DNA from: Mixta mediterraneensis
Lineage (GTDB): Bacteria; Pseudomonadota; Gammaproteobacteria; Enterobacterales; Enterobacteriaceae
Direction: 5' to 3'
Assembly: GCF_014946725.1 (NCBI RefSeq)
Contig: NZ_JACFXY010000007.1
Location: forward strand, 1 to 64,000
Length of the DNA: 64,000 nucleotides
Shown here: in pieces, positions 30,433-41,534 of the stretch
Numbering within the stretch: position 1 is the stretch's first letter
How the letters are laid out: the number at the start of each line of letters is the position of its first letter
Program-made: the position numbers and the translations under genes
Notes under the pieces: model-generated
What the model saw: the letters and a program-made list of their open reading frames with translations, nothing else
Told to the model about the DNA's origin: nothing
Databases searched by the model: none

Positions 30433-31344
30433 TCAGGCTGCCAGATCCTTATTCCCGATGGAAGCATAATATGCCCGTTCGGCTTCTGCCGGTGGGATAT
30501 GCCCCAGCCTTTCCAGCAGCCGGCGATTGTTGTACCAGTCCACCCACGCCAGCGTCGCCAGCTCCACTTCGCCGCGGTTTTTCCAGCTTTGCCTGTGTAT
30601 CACCTCCGCTTTGTACAGGCCGTTGATGCTTTCGGCCATCGCGTTATCATAAGAGTCACCCGTGCTTCCCGTTGAAGCCAGAAGCTCCGCCTCCTGCAAC
30701 CGCTGTGTGTAGGCCAGCGACACGTACTGTGAACCTTTGTCGCTGTGATGGATGGTTCCTGATGGCCGACGGGCCCACAGCGCCTGCTCCAGCGCATCCA
30801 GCACGAACGTCGTCTCCATCGACGATGACACCCGCCAGCCCACGATGCGACCGGCGAACACGTCGATAATGAACGCTACGTATGCGAAGCCCTGCCAGGT
30901 GCTGGCGTACGTGAAGTCTGCCACCCACAGCTGGTCAGGGCGTTCAGCCACGAACTGACGGTTCACCCGGTCATGCGCGGCAGGGGTCTTACGGCTGACG
31001 GTGGTTCGCACCTTTTTACCTCGCAGTACGCCGGTTAGGCCCATGGACTTCATCAGCCTCGCGATGGTGCATCGGGCCACGCTGAAGCCCTCCCGTAGCA
31101 GCTGGCGCCAGACCTTGCGAACACCATAGACGCCGTAGTTTTCGTCGTACACGCGCTGTATCTCCTGCTTCAGTTTCTCATCACGCTGGTCGCGATGGCT
31201 ACGTCTGTCAGGATGCAGCTGATATTCACGGTAGCGGTAGTATGACGACGGGGCGATATCCAGCTCATGGCATACCGGTCCGACCCCGTATTCATCGCTC
31301 AGGGTATCCACCAGGAGGGCTATTTTTTCCAGAGGCGGTCGCAC
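30433..31344 (-). CDS. IS3-family transposase OrfB
   Basis: Integrase core of an IS3-family element: HTH_21-type start (YGVGPVCHELDIAPSSYYRYREYQ), WVADFTYASTWQGFAYVAF (first Asp), GTIHHSDKGSQYVS (second Asp) and SYDNAMAESINGLYKAE (Glu). Normally made by frameshift fusion from OrfA; here OrfA is broken, so expression is doubtful although the frame is intact. Identical in sequence to copy 2 over the core. Confidence 0.9.
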   Translation of the reverse strand: MRPPLEKIALLVDTLSDEYGVGPVCHELDIAPSSYYRYREYQLHPDRRSHRDQRDEKLKQEIQRVYDENYGVYGVRKVWRQLLREGFSVARCTIARLMKSMGLTGVLRGKKVRTTVSRKTPAAHDRVNRQFVAERPDQLWVADFTYASTWQGFAYVAFIIDVFAGRIVGWRVSSSMETTFVLDALEQALWARRPSGTIHHSDKGSQYVSLAYTQRLQEAELLASTGSTGDSYDNAMAESINGLYKAEVIHRQSWKNRGEVELATLAWVDWYNNRRLLERLGHIPPAEAERAYYASIGNKDLAA

Positions 31345-31364
31345 TCCCCCCTCGCCAAATAAGC

Positions 31365-31646
31365 TTAGGCCCGCCGCAGGATATCCATTCTGCGCCGCAG
31401 CCCGCGGGTTTCACGCTCCAGCTCTTTCAGGCGCTGGCGCTCAGTGGTGGAGAGACCACCATCACCGCCACCGGCATCACGTTCATACTGACGCAGCCAG
31501 ATACGCAGGGTCTCCGGCGTGCAGCCGATTTTAGGGGCGATGGAACTCAGGGCTGCCCACTGTGAGTCATATCCGTCCTGGCATTCCAGAACCATGCGGA
31601 CGGCGCGCTGCCGTATCTCGGGGGAAAAACGTGTATTTTTAGTCAT
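31365..31646 (-). pseudogene. IS3-family OrfA, damaged
   Basis: Starts normally ([23 protein letters not shown]) with a helix-turn-helix, but from the leucine-zipper region onward it carries about a dozen changes clustered in ~80 bp relative to copy 2, giving an early TAA. The damage spans the frameshift window needed to make the OrfAB fusion. Confidence 0.8.
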
Positions 31647-31674
31647 CCTGTTTACCTCTCTCTCAGGGAGTTTA

Positions 31675-31947
<273 letters not shown>

Positions 31948-31981
31948 CTAGGGTAAAAATGGCAGTTTTAAGGCACTGCCA

Positions 31982-33795
<1,814 letters not shown>

Positions 33796-33857
33796 TTCAA
33801 AGGGGGTGGGTCAGTTTTACTTTGGCAGGGTGGGTCAGAATTCGATCGGTATTGACA

Positions 33858-33881
33858 GACACGGAAATGTTGAATACTCAT
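33858..33881 (-). pseudogene. blaTEM: blaTEM, first eight codons
   Basis: The ATG at 33881-33879 and the codons for MSIQHFRV, separated from the rest by the IS21-family insertion at 33857. Upstream sequence continues as in natural Tn3-type transposons as far as the GACGTC at ~34013. Confidence 0.95.
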
Positions 33882-33921
33882 ACTCTTCCTTTTTCAATAT
33901 TATTGAAGCATTTATCAGGGT

Positions 33922-33950
33922 TATTGTCTCATGAGCGGATACATATTTGA
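33922..33950 (-). promoter_or_regulatory. blaTEM P3-type promoter
   Basis: Minus strand -35 TTCAAA (33950-33945) and -10 GACAAT (33927-33922) with a 17-bp spacer, the well-known TEM promoter P3. It now drives only eight codons of bla and then the IS21-family element, antisense to istAB. Confidence 0.9.
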
Positions 33951-34016
33951 ATGTATTTAGAAAAATAAACAAATAGGGGTTCCGCGCACATTTCCCCGAA
34001 AAGTGCCACCTGACGT

Positions 34017-34335
34017 CTAAGAAACCATTATTATGGACCGGGCAGAACGCTGAGGAAACTTATTTGGGTAATGCCCGTCGTTGTCGGTGCAAATAACAAT
34101 GAAGAGCCTGAAGCGGGTCATATATACCGGGTGAATCCAGATGGTCGTTAACGCATTTACAGTCCGCAGCTCCGTGAAACAGCAGCCCCGGTGCTGGATT
34201 TTCTGGCTGCCTGTGCGGGGCATGTCTCGGTTGAGCAACTGGCCACAGTAGTGGCATGGGGAGATAACATCCTGACGGAAAAACCAGTCCACGATATTGA
34301 GTGAATATCAGTGCAATCGGAGTTATCCACTGAAT
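34017..34335. other. Unassigned stretch between bla promoter DNA and rep fragment
   Basis: No complete gene. A plus-strand frame at about 34165-34303 ends VAWGDNILTEKPVHDIE, but I cannot assign it. A TTATCCAC motif (DnaA-box-like) occurs at ~34323, beside the rep-like fragment. Confidence 0.35.
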
Positions 34336-34630
34336 AGAACAATAATAAAGTTCAATTCAGGATCATTAACAGATTAAATAAGAATAAGGATCTTCTCAGC
34401 CCTTTAATCACGGTGCTTTCTGGGATAACGGATACACTGTACCGGATGGATGGCAAAACCAGGCTATACCTGAAGTCACTCCAGAAGCTGTCACGCAAAG
34501 AGTCAGCCCAGGCACTGTATCTCTACCTGGCTGAGCTCCCCAGTACATTTTACAGAATAGGCTTTGACCGGCTGCGTGAGCGCCTCCAGTTGACCTCTCA
34601 TCTTGGCAACCAGAACGCCACGGTAAAAAA
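34336..34630 (+). pseudogene. Plasmid replication-initiator-like fragment
   Basis: An open frame of ~98 codons without a plausible start of its own: LLSPLITVLSGITDTLYRMDGKTRLYLKSLQKLSRKESAQALYLYLAELPS..FDRLRERLQLTSHLGNQNATVKK. The pattern (SRKESAQALYLY, FxRLRERL) fits the winged-helix part of a plasmid Rep protein. It ends where the Tn3-family transposon begins at 34631. Probably a Rep gene disrupted by that transposon; the rest was not found on its other side. Confidence 0.5.
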
Positions 34631-34681
34631 GGGTGACCGCAAGGATTCGTTAATTTTTGGCAATAAGCCTAAAAGTTATAT
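34631..34681 (+). repeat. Left terminal repeat of the transposon
   Basis: Begins GGGTGACCGCAAGGATTCGT and runs ~51 bp into the element; longer than the usual 38 bp of Tn3-family ends. A related but different copy of the motif occurs at 45948-45998. Confidence 0.85.
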
Positions 34682-34702
34682 GCATTCTACTTTATATAAC
34701 CA

Positions 34703-35281
34703 CTAGGCCGCGTCCTTTGATAAGGATACGTACCTGAAAAATGTTGCCCGAGAAATTTTTAGAGTTTCACAAATATCATTGATACTCAAAGATTTATCCT
34801 GATACATACGCCAGGCCATCATCACTTTCGGTGCGCTTTTGCTGACAGCCCTGCGTCCTCCTTTTCGTCCCCGGGCGCGTGCAGCCGCGAGGCCTGCCCG
34901 GGTTCGCTCCTGGAGGAGACGTCTCTCAAACTGGGCAAGGGACGAAAAAATGTTAAGCACCAGTTCTCCCGATGCCGTGGTGGTGTCAATCGCGCCATCG
35001 CACAGTGAACGAAACCCTACCCCTTTGCTACGCAAGTCCTCTACCATCGTCACCAGGTGAGTCATTGACCTCCCCAACCGATCCAGGCGCCATACCAGCA
35101 AGGTATCTCCTGGTTGCAACGCTTTCAGACAGGCGTCCAGGCCCGGGCGTTCTGTTTTTGCCCCGGATGATTTGTCCACAAAAATAGCGGCGGTGTCACA
35201 ACCAGCCTGTTGCAGGGCATCCAGCTGCAGGCTGAGATCCTGCTCTCCCGTACTGACTCGTGCATACCCGATTAATTTCAT
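34703..35281 (-). CDS. tnpR: TnpR serine resolvase
   Basis: 192 residues. Catalytic Ser10 in IGYARVSTGEQDLSLQLDALQ, the LVWRLDRLGRSMTHLV helix, GELVLNIFSSLAQFERRLLQERT and a C-terminal helix-turn-helix (KSLSINDICETLKISRATFFRY) are all present. Resolves the cointegrate formed by replicative transposition. Divergent from tnpA with a 171-bp gap expected to hold res. Confidence 0.96.
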   Translation of the reverse strand: MKLIGYARVSTGEQDLSLQLDALQQAGCDTAAIFVDKSSGAKTERPGLDACLKALQPGDTLLVWRLDRLGRSMTHLVTMVEDLRSKGVGFRSLCDGAIDTTTASGELVLNIFSSLAQFERRLLQERTRAGLAAARARGRKGGRRAVSKSAPKVMMAWRMYQDKSLSINDICETLKISRATFFRYVSLSKDAA

Positions 35282-35452
35282 AGACCCTCTCTTGTCTCAT
35301 GGAGTAGTATTCTATATGAGTTTATGATTCTTTGAATTAAGAGATGGATATTTGCGACATTTCGCGGGCCTTATCGCTGCGTTTCTTCGGTCTGGGTAGC
35401 ATAGCGGTATCGCCTCTCATCAAACGAACGTTTTTTGCGACGGTAATGACTC
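35282..35452. promoter_or_regulatory. Probable res site between tnpR and tnpA
   Basis: The 171-bp gap between divergent tnpR and tnpA is the usual place of the resolution site and both promoters. Direct dyads are hard to assign by eye; the call is from position. Confidence 0.55.
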
Positions 35453-38428
35453 ATGGACGCCTGCGATACCGCGTACCCGCGCCTGAAGAGCAGTATCACC
35501 ACATACCAGCTTGAACGCTGGTATACGCCGACAACTGAAGAACAGGATTTCTGTTCTAAGTCCCTGCGCGATGGGCAATATAAACTTGGTTTTTTCCTGC
35601 TGTTGAAAACTTTTCAGCGCCTTGGATACTTCGTTACCACAGATCAAATTCCCGGTTCGATAGTCAACCATATTGTTGGCATTGAAGGCCTGAAGGCCGA
35701 ACAGCAACAACTGTCCACTTACGATTCGTCACGTACGCGACGACATCATATTAGTTTGATTCGTACGTTTCTTAACGTCACGGCCTTTGCTGCAAAAGGT
35801 AAAGTGGTAATGGTCCAGGCGATGGCAGCCTGTGCCCCAACAAAGAATGAACTGTCTGACATCATTAATGTTTCAATCGAAAGTCTGATTAAGCATCGCT
35901 TTGAATTACCTTTATTTAATGTGTTATTGCGAGAAGCAAAATCGCAGCGAGCCGCTGCCAATCAATCCCTGTTTAACGCGATCAACAACAAATTAAGTGA
36001 AACGGAGCGCACTGATATCGATGCGCTCTTTTTGGTTGAGAAAGGGCTGCGTACCAGCCCATGGAACGAACTAAAGGCGGATGCCCCGAAAGCGACGATA
36101 GAAGGACTTCGGGAGTTATTATTGCGCTATGACCAGCTTTCCAGGCTGGCCAGCAATATCTGTGCTCTGGAAGGCATCCCCGAGATCAAGCGCAAACAAT
36201 TAGCGTTGGAAGGAATGAGCCTGGATGCGGCCAGCATGGTGAATATGGAGGCGAAAAAGCGTTATGCTGTAACTCTATCCTTGATCCAGCGTCAACTGGC
36301 CAGAATCACTGATGACCTGTGTAATGTATTTTGCAAACAAATGATTAAAGTGCAGCATCGTGCTGAAGAAGAACTCGATGGGTACCTTTCCGCTAATCAG
36401 GATAAAACTGACGAAATTATTCGCCGATTTGCTCAGCTTGATACCGTACTGAAATCAGACCAGACGATTGAAGAACAAATCGCCAACATTAGTCAGTTGG
36501 TATCAGCTCGCCAGGACTTATGCGAATTCTCCCGGGTACATGCAGAACACGGGGGTAAAAACGAAAGCCGGTTCATGTGGCGTCATTTCAAAGCTCGCCG
36601 TATCCAAATTTTTCGTATTCTGAGCAAGCTGACATTTGTAGCAACCAGTCAGGATCAAAATTTTGTTCAGGCCCTTGCATTCGTTCTGGCCAACAAACAC
36701 CGGCACATTGACTGGCTGCGCCTCGATGGAAAAGGAAACGCCATACTAACCGCACAGGATCTTGACTGGCTCCCGGACAAATGGTGGGGACTGGTTACCG
36801 GGGAAACGAAGCGCAATTGCATCCCACACAGGGTGAATCGACGCGCTTTTGAAGTCTGTGTTTGTCGGCAACTGGTTCAGGAGCTGAAATCTGCAGATAT
36901 TTGCGTACCCGGAGGAGATACTTATTCCGATGCTCGCGATCAGCTTTTGCCTATGAAGGAATGCATGGAGACACTGGCAGAGTATGGCGAACTGGTCAGC
37001 CTGCCTGTGGAGGGTAAAGCCTTCGTCGAGCATTTGCAGGGTCGGCTGAAGGAGGTTGCTGACAGTGTTGACCGTGGTTATATGACCAATCCTTATTTCA
37101 CCATAACCAACGGTCGACCTGTTCTGGCAAAGCTGGTCAAAAAGCCATTACCCGCAGGATTTGATGCGGTTAATAAAGCCCTGACTACCAAATTACAGGC
37201 GCTTAACTTATCGGTACTTGATGCGCTCGGCGACACGATGCGCTGGCTGAAATGGGGAAAACACTTTGGTCCACTCAGTGGTCATGAAAGTAAACTTGAA
37301 GATGAAGAGTATCGCCAAATTCTGACGACCTTTGCCTATGGTACGGGGCTGGGTACAGCACAGCTGGCGAAAAGCATTACAGGCATTGGTGATCGCAAGA
37401 TTGCCTTTCTGAATCAACGCCATATTACAGAAGAGAAGTTGGATGCGGCGATCCGTTATACGGTCAACGGATACAATAGATTCTGGCTCCCCAGTCTCTG
37501 GGGAGATCCCAGACGAGCAGCTGCCGATGGAACAAAATGGGATATTTATGAAAATAATATATTATCAGAATATCACATCCGTTACGGTGGCTGGGGCGGT
37601 GTTGCGTATTATCACGTCAGTAATACCTACATTGCTCTTTTTTCGCATTTTATTCCCTGTGGCGTATGGGAAGCCATCTATATCCTCGATGGCCTGATCA
37701 AAAACAAATCCGATATCCAGCCAGATACGGTGCACGGTGATACTCAGGCGCAAAACGCGGTGGTGTTTGGGCTGGCGTATCTGCTGGGCATCAGGCTCAT
37801 GCCCCGAATTCGTAACTGGAAGGATCTAAAATGCTATAAATCGTCACCTGAACAGACTTACCTGTATATTCAGACGTTATTCAGTAAGGATAATATCGAC
37901 TGGGCGCTGATAGAGCGACATTTACCCGACATGTTGCAGGTGGTGCTGTCTATCAAAGCAGGCCGTATTACCCCATCGACGATATTGCGTAAGCTTGGAA
38001 CCGCCAGTCGAAAAAACAAATTGTATTTTGCCTTTCGGGAACTTGGGCGTGTGGTCCGAACGCAGTTTCTTCTGGAGTACGTCAGCAGTGAAGAGTTGCG
38101 CCGAATGATACAGGGAGCGACAAATAAATGTGAAAGCTTTAACAAGTTTGTGCAGTGGGTTTATTTTGCGGCCAACTCTCTCGAAGAGAATGTACGGGAT
38201 GAGCAGTTAAAAATCATTAAATACAATCACCTCATTGCCAATCTGCTTATTTTTCACAACTGTCATTCAATGACTCAGGTATTGAAAGAATTACAAAGTG
38301 AAGGCATGACAATAACTCCCGAAATTTTGCGGGTACTGAGTCCATTTCGGCAACATCTCAACCGATTTGGTGTTTTTGAATTGCGAAAGCGTGAAGTCGG
38401 TCCCATTGATTACGGGGTCCGATTGTAG
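35453..38428 (+). CDS. tnpA: TnpA transposase of a Tn3-family element
   Basis: 991 residues, complete. The N-terminal DUF4158-like DNA-binding region has YKLGFFLLLKTFQRLGYF; the catalytic core has YHVSNTYIALFSHFIPCG and DTVHGDTQAQNAVVFGLAYLLGIRLMPRIRNWKDL, and the last acidic residue is expected in NKCESFNKFVQW. This places it away from the Tn3 (bla) branch, closer to Tn4430-like relatives. Stop is 55 bp before the next gene. Confidence 0.95.
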   Translation: MDACDTAYPRLKSSITTYQLERWYTPTTEEQDFCSKSLRDGQYKLGFFLLLKTFQRLGYFVTTDQIPGSIVNHIVGIEGLKAEQQQLSTYDSSRTRRHHISLIRTFLNVTAFAAKGKVVMVQAMAACAPTKNELSDIINVSIESLIKHRFELPLFNVLLREAKSQRAAANQSLFNAINNKLSETERTDIDALFLVEKGLRTSPWNELKADAPKATIEGLRELLLRYDQLSRLASNICALEGIPEIKRKQLALEGMSLDAASMVNMEAKKRYAVTLSLIQRQLARITDDLCNVFCKQMIKVQHRAEEELDGYLSANQDKTDEIIRRFAQLDTVLKSDQTIEEQIANISQLVSARQDLCEFSRVHAEHGGKNESRFMWRHFKARRIQIFRILSKLTFVATSQDQNFVQALAFVLANKHRHIDWLRLDGKGNAILTAQDLDWLPDKWWGLVTGETKRNCIPHRVNRRAFEVCVCRQLVQELKSADICVPGGDTYSDARDQLLPMKECMETLAEYGELVSLPVEGKAFVEHLQGRLKEVADSVDRGYMTNPYFTITNGRPVLAKLVKKPLPAGFDAVNKALTTKLQALNLSVLDALGDTMRWLKWGKHFGPLSGHESKLEDEEYRQILTTFAYGTGLGTAQLAKSITGIGDRKIAFLNQRHITEEKLDAAIRYTVNGYNRFWLPSLWGDPRRAAADGTKWDIYENNILSEYHIRYGGWGGVAYYHVSNTYIALFSHFIPCGVWEAIYILDGLIKNKSDIQPDTVHGDTQAQNAVVFGLAYLLGIRLMPRIRNWKDLKCYKSSPEQTYLYIQTLFSKDNIDWALIERHLPDMLQVVLSIKAGRITPSTILRKLGTASRKNKLYFAFRELGRVVRTQFLLEYVSSEELRRMIQGATNKCESFNKFVQWVYFAANSLEENVRDEQLKIIKYNHLIANLLIFHNCHSMTQVLKELQSEGMTITPEILRVLSPFRQHLNRFGVFELRKREVGPIDYGVRL

Positions 38429-38483
38429 TTATTTCAAATAACGTATTTTCGCTTTAATCAGGATAAATGATTATGGAGGTAAC

Positions 38484-39884
38484 ATGGCAACCGGACTGAA
38501 TAAAAAACAGAGTGAATTATTAAGCAGCATGAATCATGAAACTTTGGTTAATATTATCCACGACCTGATACAGGATAATAAGCAGGCCAAATCAACACTG
38601 GTGAACGGATATCTGTTATCGGCCCCTGACATACTTAAAGCTATCGAGAAGGAGTACAACCGGCGGGCCAAAAGTAAGCGTTTTTATGATTACTACGAAG
38701 CGGATGCGTTTTATGATGATTTGACACGCAGTATCGCGCAGCCACTGGAGAAAATAGCAGGTACACTCCCGGAGCAAGTGGAACGTCTGAGTGTAAAAAT
38801 CATGCTTGAATTTGAGAGATTCAGTGAGAACTCGGACACCTCCAGTGGAAGCTGGATGGACTACTACTCCGTTGTGCTGGATGCATGGATGAAATCACTG
38901 GCCGCACAAAAAAACAGTGACCCCGTATTCATTGCAAAAAAGATATTTGATTTTGTTGCCAACGAAATTTATTTTGGATCTGGAATTTTCAGAACGTATC
39001 GCGCTTTACTTGGTTCGGATGTATTACGCGCAGTCCGGGATATGTATTATCAAAAAAAACGCCACCGGGAAGCATTAGATATCAGCATACTAATAAGGGA
39101 TATCGATTCCTTGTCAGAATCCTTAAAAAAAGGAGAGTTCTGTCGACCTGAGCATTATTTTGATTATGCAAGGCTGCTCATGGATGAAATTCGTCCCGGA
39201 GAAGCCATTGAGCTGTTATTATATATGGATAAGCAAGGTGATAAAAAATACTCAGACAAGACCACATGGGATGAGTTATTTATTACTGCTCTTATTGAAG
39301 ACGGAAAAAGTGATGAGGCAATGGAGAAATCTATGGCAGCCTTTTCTTTTCGATGTGATACCCGTTTCTATCGGTTGTATACAAAAGCCTGTGGGAAAGG
39401 AAACGATAACGTTCAGTCATTCCTGAACATTGCAAAAGAAAAAGGGTTAGACCCCTATATATGTTTCGCCTCAGATATAGCACGATTTGATTTAATCGAC
39501 AATTGTATTACAGCCACTCCTAAAGAAGAACTCATCAGTTCTCTTGCCTATCTGACAAACTCATTTATCCGAACATTATCCAGCACATTGTATAAACACG
39601 GCTATGCCATTACAGCCACGCGGTTACGTCGTATTCTGGTGGAAGATGCGATTCACCAGGCAAAAAGCAAATATTACAGCTATGCCGCATCAGACATGAA
39701 AAAAGCCATCGATTACAGCGAAGATCTGGAAGAGAGTCCGCAGCTCCCGGGAACAGAAACTTACTTCAGAACCCTTTACGAAAAACACAAGCGTAAAACC
39801 GCACTCTGGTCGGTGATGGCAGAGAAAATTCAGGGATTATCCGTGGGAAAAGACGGGATCCGCTACGAAAGGAGTCAGGCATGA
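38484..39884 (+). CDS. Large transposon passenger protein, DUF6880-like
   Basis: 466 residues, helical, soluble, no signal peptide. Opening NKKQSELLSSMNHETLVNIIHDLIQDNKQAKSTLVNG and internal repeats of TPR-like helices (EHYFDYARLLMDEIRPGEAIELLLYMDKQGDKKYSDKTTW) recall the DUF6880 family, but I cannot verify it here. Ribosome site TATGGAGG precedes ATG at 38484. Overlaps recX by 4 bp (ATGA), so the two form one translational unit. Function unknown. Confidence 0.55.
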   Translation: MATGLNKKQSELLSSMNHETLVNIIHDLIQDNKQAKSTLVNGYLLSAPDILKAIEKEYNRRAKSKRFYDYYEADAFYDDLTRSIAQPLEKIAGTLPEQVERLSVKIMLEFERFSENSDTSSGSWMDYYSVVLDAWMKSLAAQKNSDPVFIAKKIFDFVANEIYFGSGIFRTYRALLGSDVLRAVRDMYYQKKRHREALDISILIRDIDSLSESLKKGEFCRPEHYFDYARLLMDEIRPGEAIELLLYMDKQGDKKYSDKTTWDELFITALIEDGKSDEAMEKSMAAFSFRCDTRFYRLYTKACGKGNDNVQSFLNIAKEKGLDPYICFASDIARFDLIDNCITATPKEELISSLAYLTNSFIRTLSSTLYKHGYAITATRLRRILVEDAIHQAKSKYYSYAASDMKKAIDYSEDLEESPQLPGTETYFRTLYEKHKRKTALWSVMAEKIQGLSVGKDGIRYERSQA

Positions 39885-40315
39885 CTGAACAGGAATTGTA
39901 TGATTATGCGATATCTATGTTGGCAAAAAAGAATTATTCATCTGGTGATATGCACCGGCAGTTGGCCAGAGTCACAGAAAAAATGGATGATGTAGAGCAC
40001 GTTTTACGTCGTCTGATAGAGAACCATTACCTCAATGATATCCAGTCAATTAACTATCTTATTGATAAACAGATCAAAAAATTTCACGGTCCCACACGAA
40101 TAAAACAAGAGCTCCGGCAAAAAGGGTTTCCGCCTGCGCTGATAGAACAGGAAATAGAGCAGAGCGACGTTGACTGGTATGAGCTGGCAAAAGAAGCCCG
40201 GGTCAGAAAGTTTGGTGACGCTTTACCTACCGAACCGAAGGAAAAAAATAAACAAATCAGGCATCTTCAGTACAAGGGATATACGATGGATACGATATTT
40301 GAAGCATTGAGTTAA
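39881..40315 (+). CDS. recX: RecX-family regulator of RecA
   Basis: 144 residues with the three-helix repeats of RecX: LYDYAISMLAKKNYSSGDMHRQLARV, a middle IENHYLNDIQSINYLIDKQIKKFHGPTRIKQELRQKGFPPALIEQEIEQ and a final KFGDALPTEPKEKNKQIRHLQYKGYTMDTIFEAL. RecX binds and caps RecA filaments, inhibiting recombination and the SOS response. Translationally coupled to the preceding gene. Carriage on a transposon is unusual. Confidence 0.85.
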   Translation: MTEQELYDYAISMLAKKNYSSGDMHRQLARVTEKMDDVEHVLRRLIENHYLNDIQSINYLIDKQIKKFHGPTRIKQELRQKGFPPALIEQEIEQSDVDWYELAKEARVRKFGDALPTEPKEKNKQIRHLQYKGYTMDTIFEALS

Positions 40316-40385
40316 TCATTTTTGCCCTCGCTCTACGGGCGGAGCAAACGGAATGGTCATTAAAGCGTTATAACCACTATTTTTA

Positions 40386-40436
40386 ATATAACCTTTAGGC
40401 TTATTGCCAAAAATTAACGAATCCTTGCGGTCACCC
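40386..40436 (-). repeat. Right terminal repeat of the transposon
   Basis: Minus-strand reading GGGTGACCGCAAGGATTCGT... matches the left end over ~51 bp with one mismatch (G for A at position 44). Confidence 0.85.
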
Positions 40437-40448
40437 AAGTAGCGACTA

Positions 40449-40503
40449 AAATAACTCAAAGGTTATACATAACCCTTGAGTTATTTCATTCTTTGGTTAT
40501 ACT
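40449..40503 (+). promoter_or_regulatory. Promoter and palindromic operator of toxin-antitoxin
   Basis: A near-perfect palindrome (40449-40485, arms AAATAACTCAAAGGTTATA) overlaps a -35 TTGAGT (40476-40481); -10 TATACT is at 40498-40503, spacer 16 bp. An autoregulatory operator of the downstream operon is likely. Confidence 0.65.
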
Positions 40504-40605
40504 CCTTATGTGGCTTCGGTATCAGGGAGGCAATGTCATGAACTATATGGCTATAGAAAATTGTTAGCCTGCGGAGCTAAACCATAAAAGGAAAGGGGTT
40601 GTTTT

Positions 40606-40926
40606 GTGTTTGAGCTAATTTTTCATCCTGAAGCAGAGCAGGAATTACTTGAGCTTGATAGTGCTATGCAGGGTAAGGCATTTGCGGCGCTTGATAAACT
40701 GGAGACTCAAGGTAATCAATTACGCTTCCCGCATACTGATATTATACAGGATGGCCTTTTTGAATTAAGGGCGGGCAAAAAAGACATTACCCGTACTTTT
40801 TTTGCTTTCGCTAAAGGCAAAAGAATATTCATTCTCCGTACATTCGTAAAGAAAAGCCCAAAGACACCACCTTCAGAAATTAAATTAGCACTTAGCAGAC
40901 TTGAGGAAATGACAAATGAAAGTTAA
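40606..40926 (+). CDS. RelE-superfamily toxin
   Basis: 106 residues from GTG: FELIFHPEAEQELLELDSAMQGKAFAALDKLE...LRFPHTDIIQDGLFELRAGKKDITRTFFAFAKGKRIFILRTFVKKSPKTPP. The K-x-R-I-F-x-L-R-x-F-x-K-K core is typical of the HigB/gp49-like and RelE groups. Overlaps the next gene by 11 bp. A truncated copy is at 28239-28440. Confidence 0.85.
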   Translation: MFELIFHPEAEQELLELDSAMQGKAFAALDKLETQGNQLRFPHTDIIQDGLFELRAGKKDITRTFFAFAKGKRIFILRTFVKKSPKTPPSEIKLALSRLEEMTNES

Positions 40927-41200
40927 AGGCATTCCTTACTCAGAAGTAAAAGCAAAAGCCTTACAGAACCCAGATGTGATGGCTGCTTATCTTGCTGAAA
41001 AAAAAGAAGAAGAGCTTCAGGCGCTTTTGTTCGATCTTCGTCGCAATGCTGGCATCAACAGTACACAGGTTGCGGAGCGCATGGGTATTACTCAGCCAGC
41101 AGTAAGTAAGTTAGAGAGAAACGCCAGTAAAGCCAGCGTATCAACACTGGAGCGATATGCGGCTGCGTGCGGAGCATCCATCAAAATTGTCATGGGATAA
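40916..41200 (+). CDS. XRE-type antitoxin
   Basis: 94 residues with a helix-turn-helix (GINSTQVAERMGITQPAVSKLERNASKASVSTLERYAAACG) preceded by a helical toxin-wrapping arm. Start overlaps the toxin stop by 11 bp. A terminator hairpin follows at 41233-41256. It is the antitoxin partner of 40606-40926 and would repress through the palindrome at 40449. Confidence 0.85.
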   Translation: MKVKGIPYSEVKAKALQNPDVMAAYLAEKKEEELQALLFDLRRNAGINSTQVAERMGITQPAVSKLERNASKASVSTLERYAAACGASIKIVMG

Positions 41201-41232
41201 TCCTGTTTTTAGACAGAATTGACTATAAAGGA

Positions 41233-41256
41233 AGCCACGCTCAGCGTGGCTTTTTA
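41233..41256 (+). terminator. Rho-independent terminator of the toxin-antitoxin operon
   Basis: AGCCACGCT-CAGCGTGGCT hairpin followed by TTTTT. Confidence 0.85.
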
Positions 41257-41310
41257 ATGAGTGAAGGCTTTAACCTGAGAGCGTCCAGTGCACAATTTAA
41301 CATCAGTTCA

Positions 41311-41368
41311 CTTCCGCTTCCTCGCTCACTAACTCGCTACGCTCGGTCGTTCGGCTGCGGCGAGCGGT
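41311..41368. repeat. ColE1-type origin-flank remnant
   Basis: CTTCCGCTTCCTCGCTCACT and the following bases match, with two differences, the ColE1/pMB1-type plasmid segment beside the replication origin. The origin itself (RNAI/RNAII) is not present. A relic of a ColE1-like replicon or mobile cassette. Confidence 0.6.
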
Positions 41369-41534
41369 GTATGCTCTATCGGAATGAGCATCCTATATAC
41401 CCCCCATGTAATTATAATGCAGCCTGGCAGAGCGTTAAGAAAAAAATTTAAAGCGACCTTGCCAGTAACGATCACACTGTATTTTCATACTGTAGTCACC
41501 AGGTATTAACGATGAATACGGGAATAATTAGTAG

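Larger units (their letters stand above)
34631..40436. mobile_element. Complete Tn3-family transposon with recX passenger
   Basis: About 5.8 kb bounded by inverted repeats of ~51 bp (34631-34681 and 40386-40436), with one visible mismatch in ~50. Gene order: tnpR (minus), res gap, tnpA (plus), a 466-residue protein and recX (both plus). The target duplication is not evident (AAAAA left, AAGTA right). The right repeat lies ~120 bp past recX. Confidence 0.85.
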
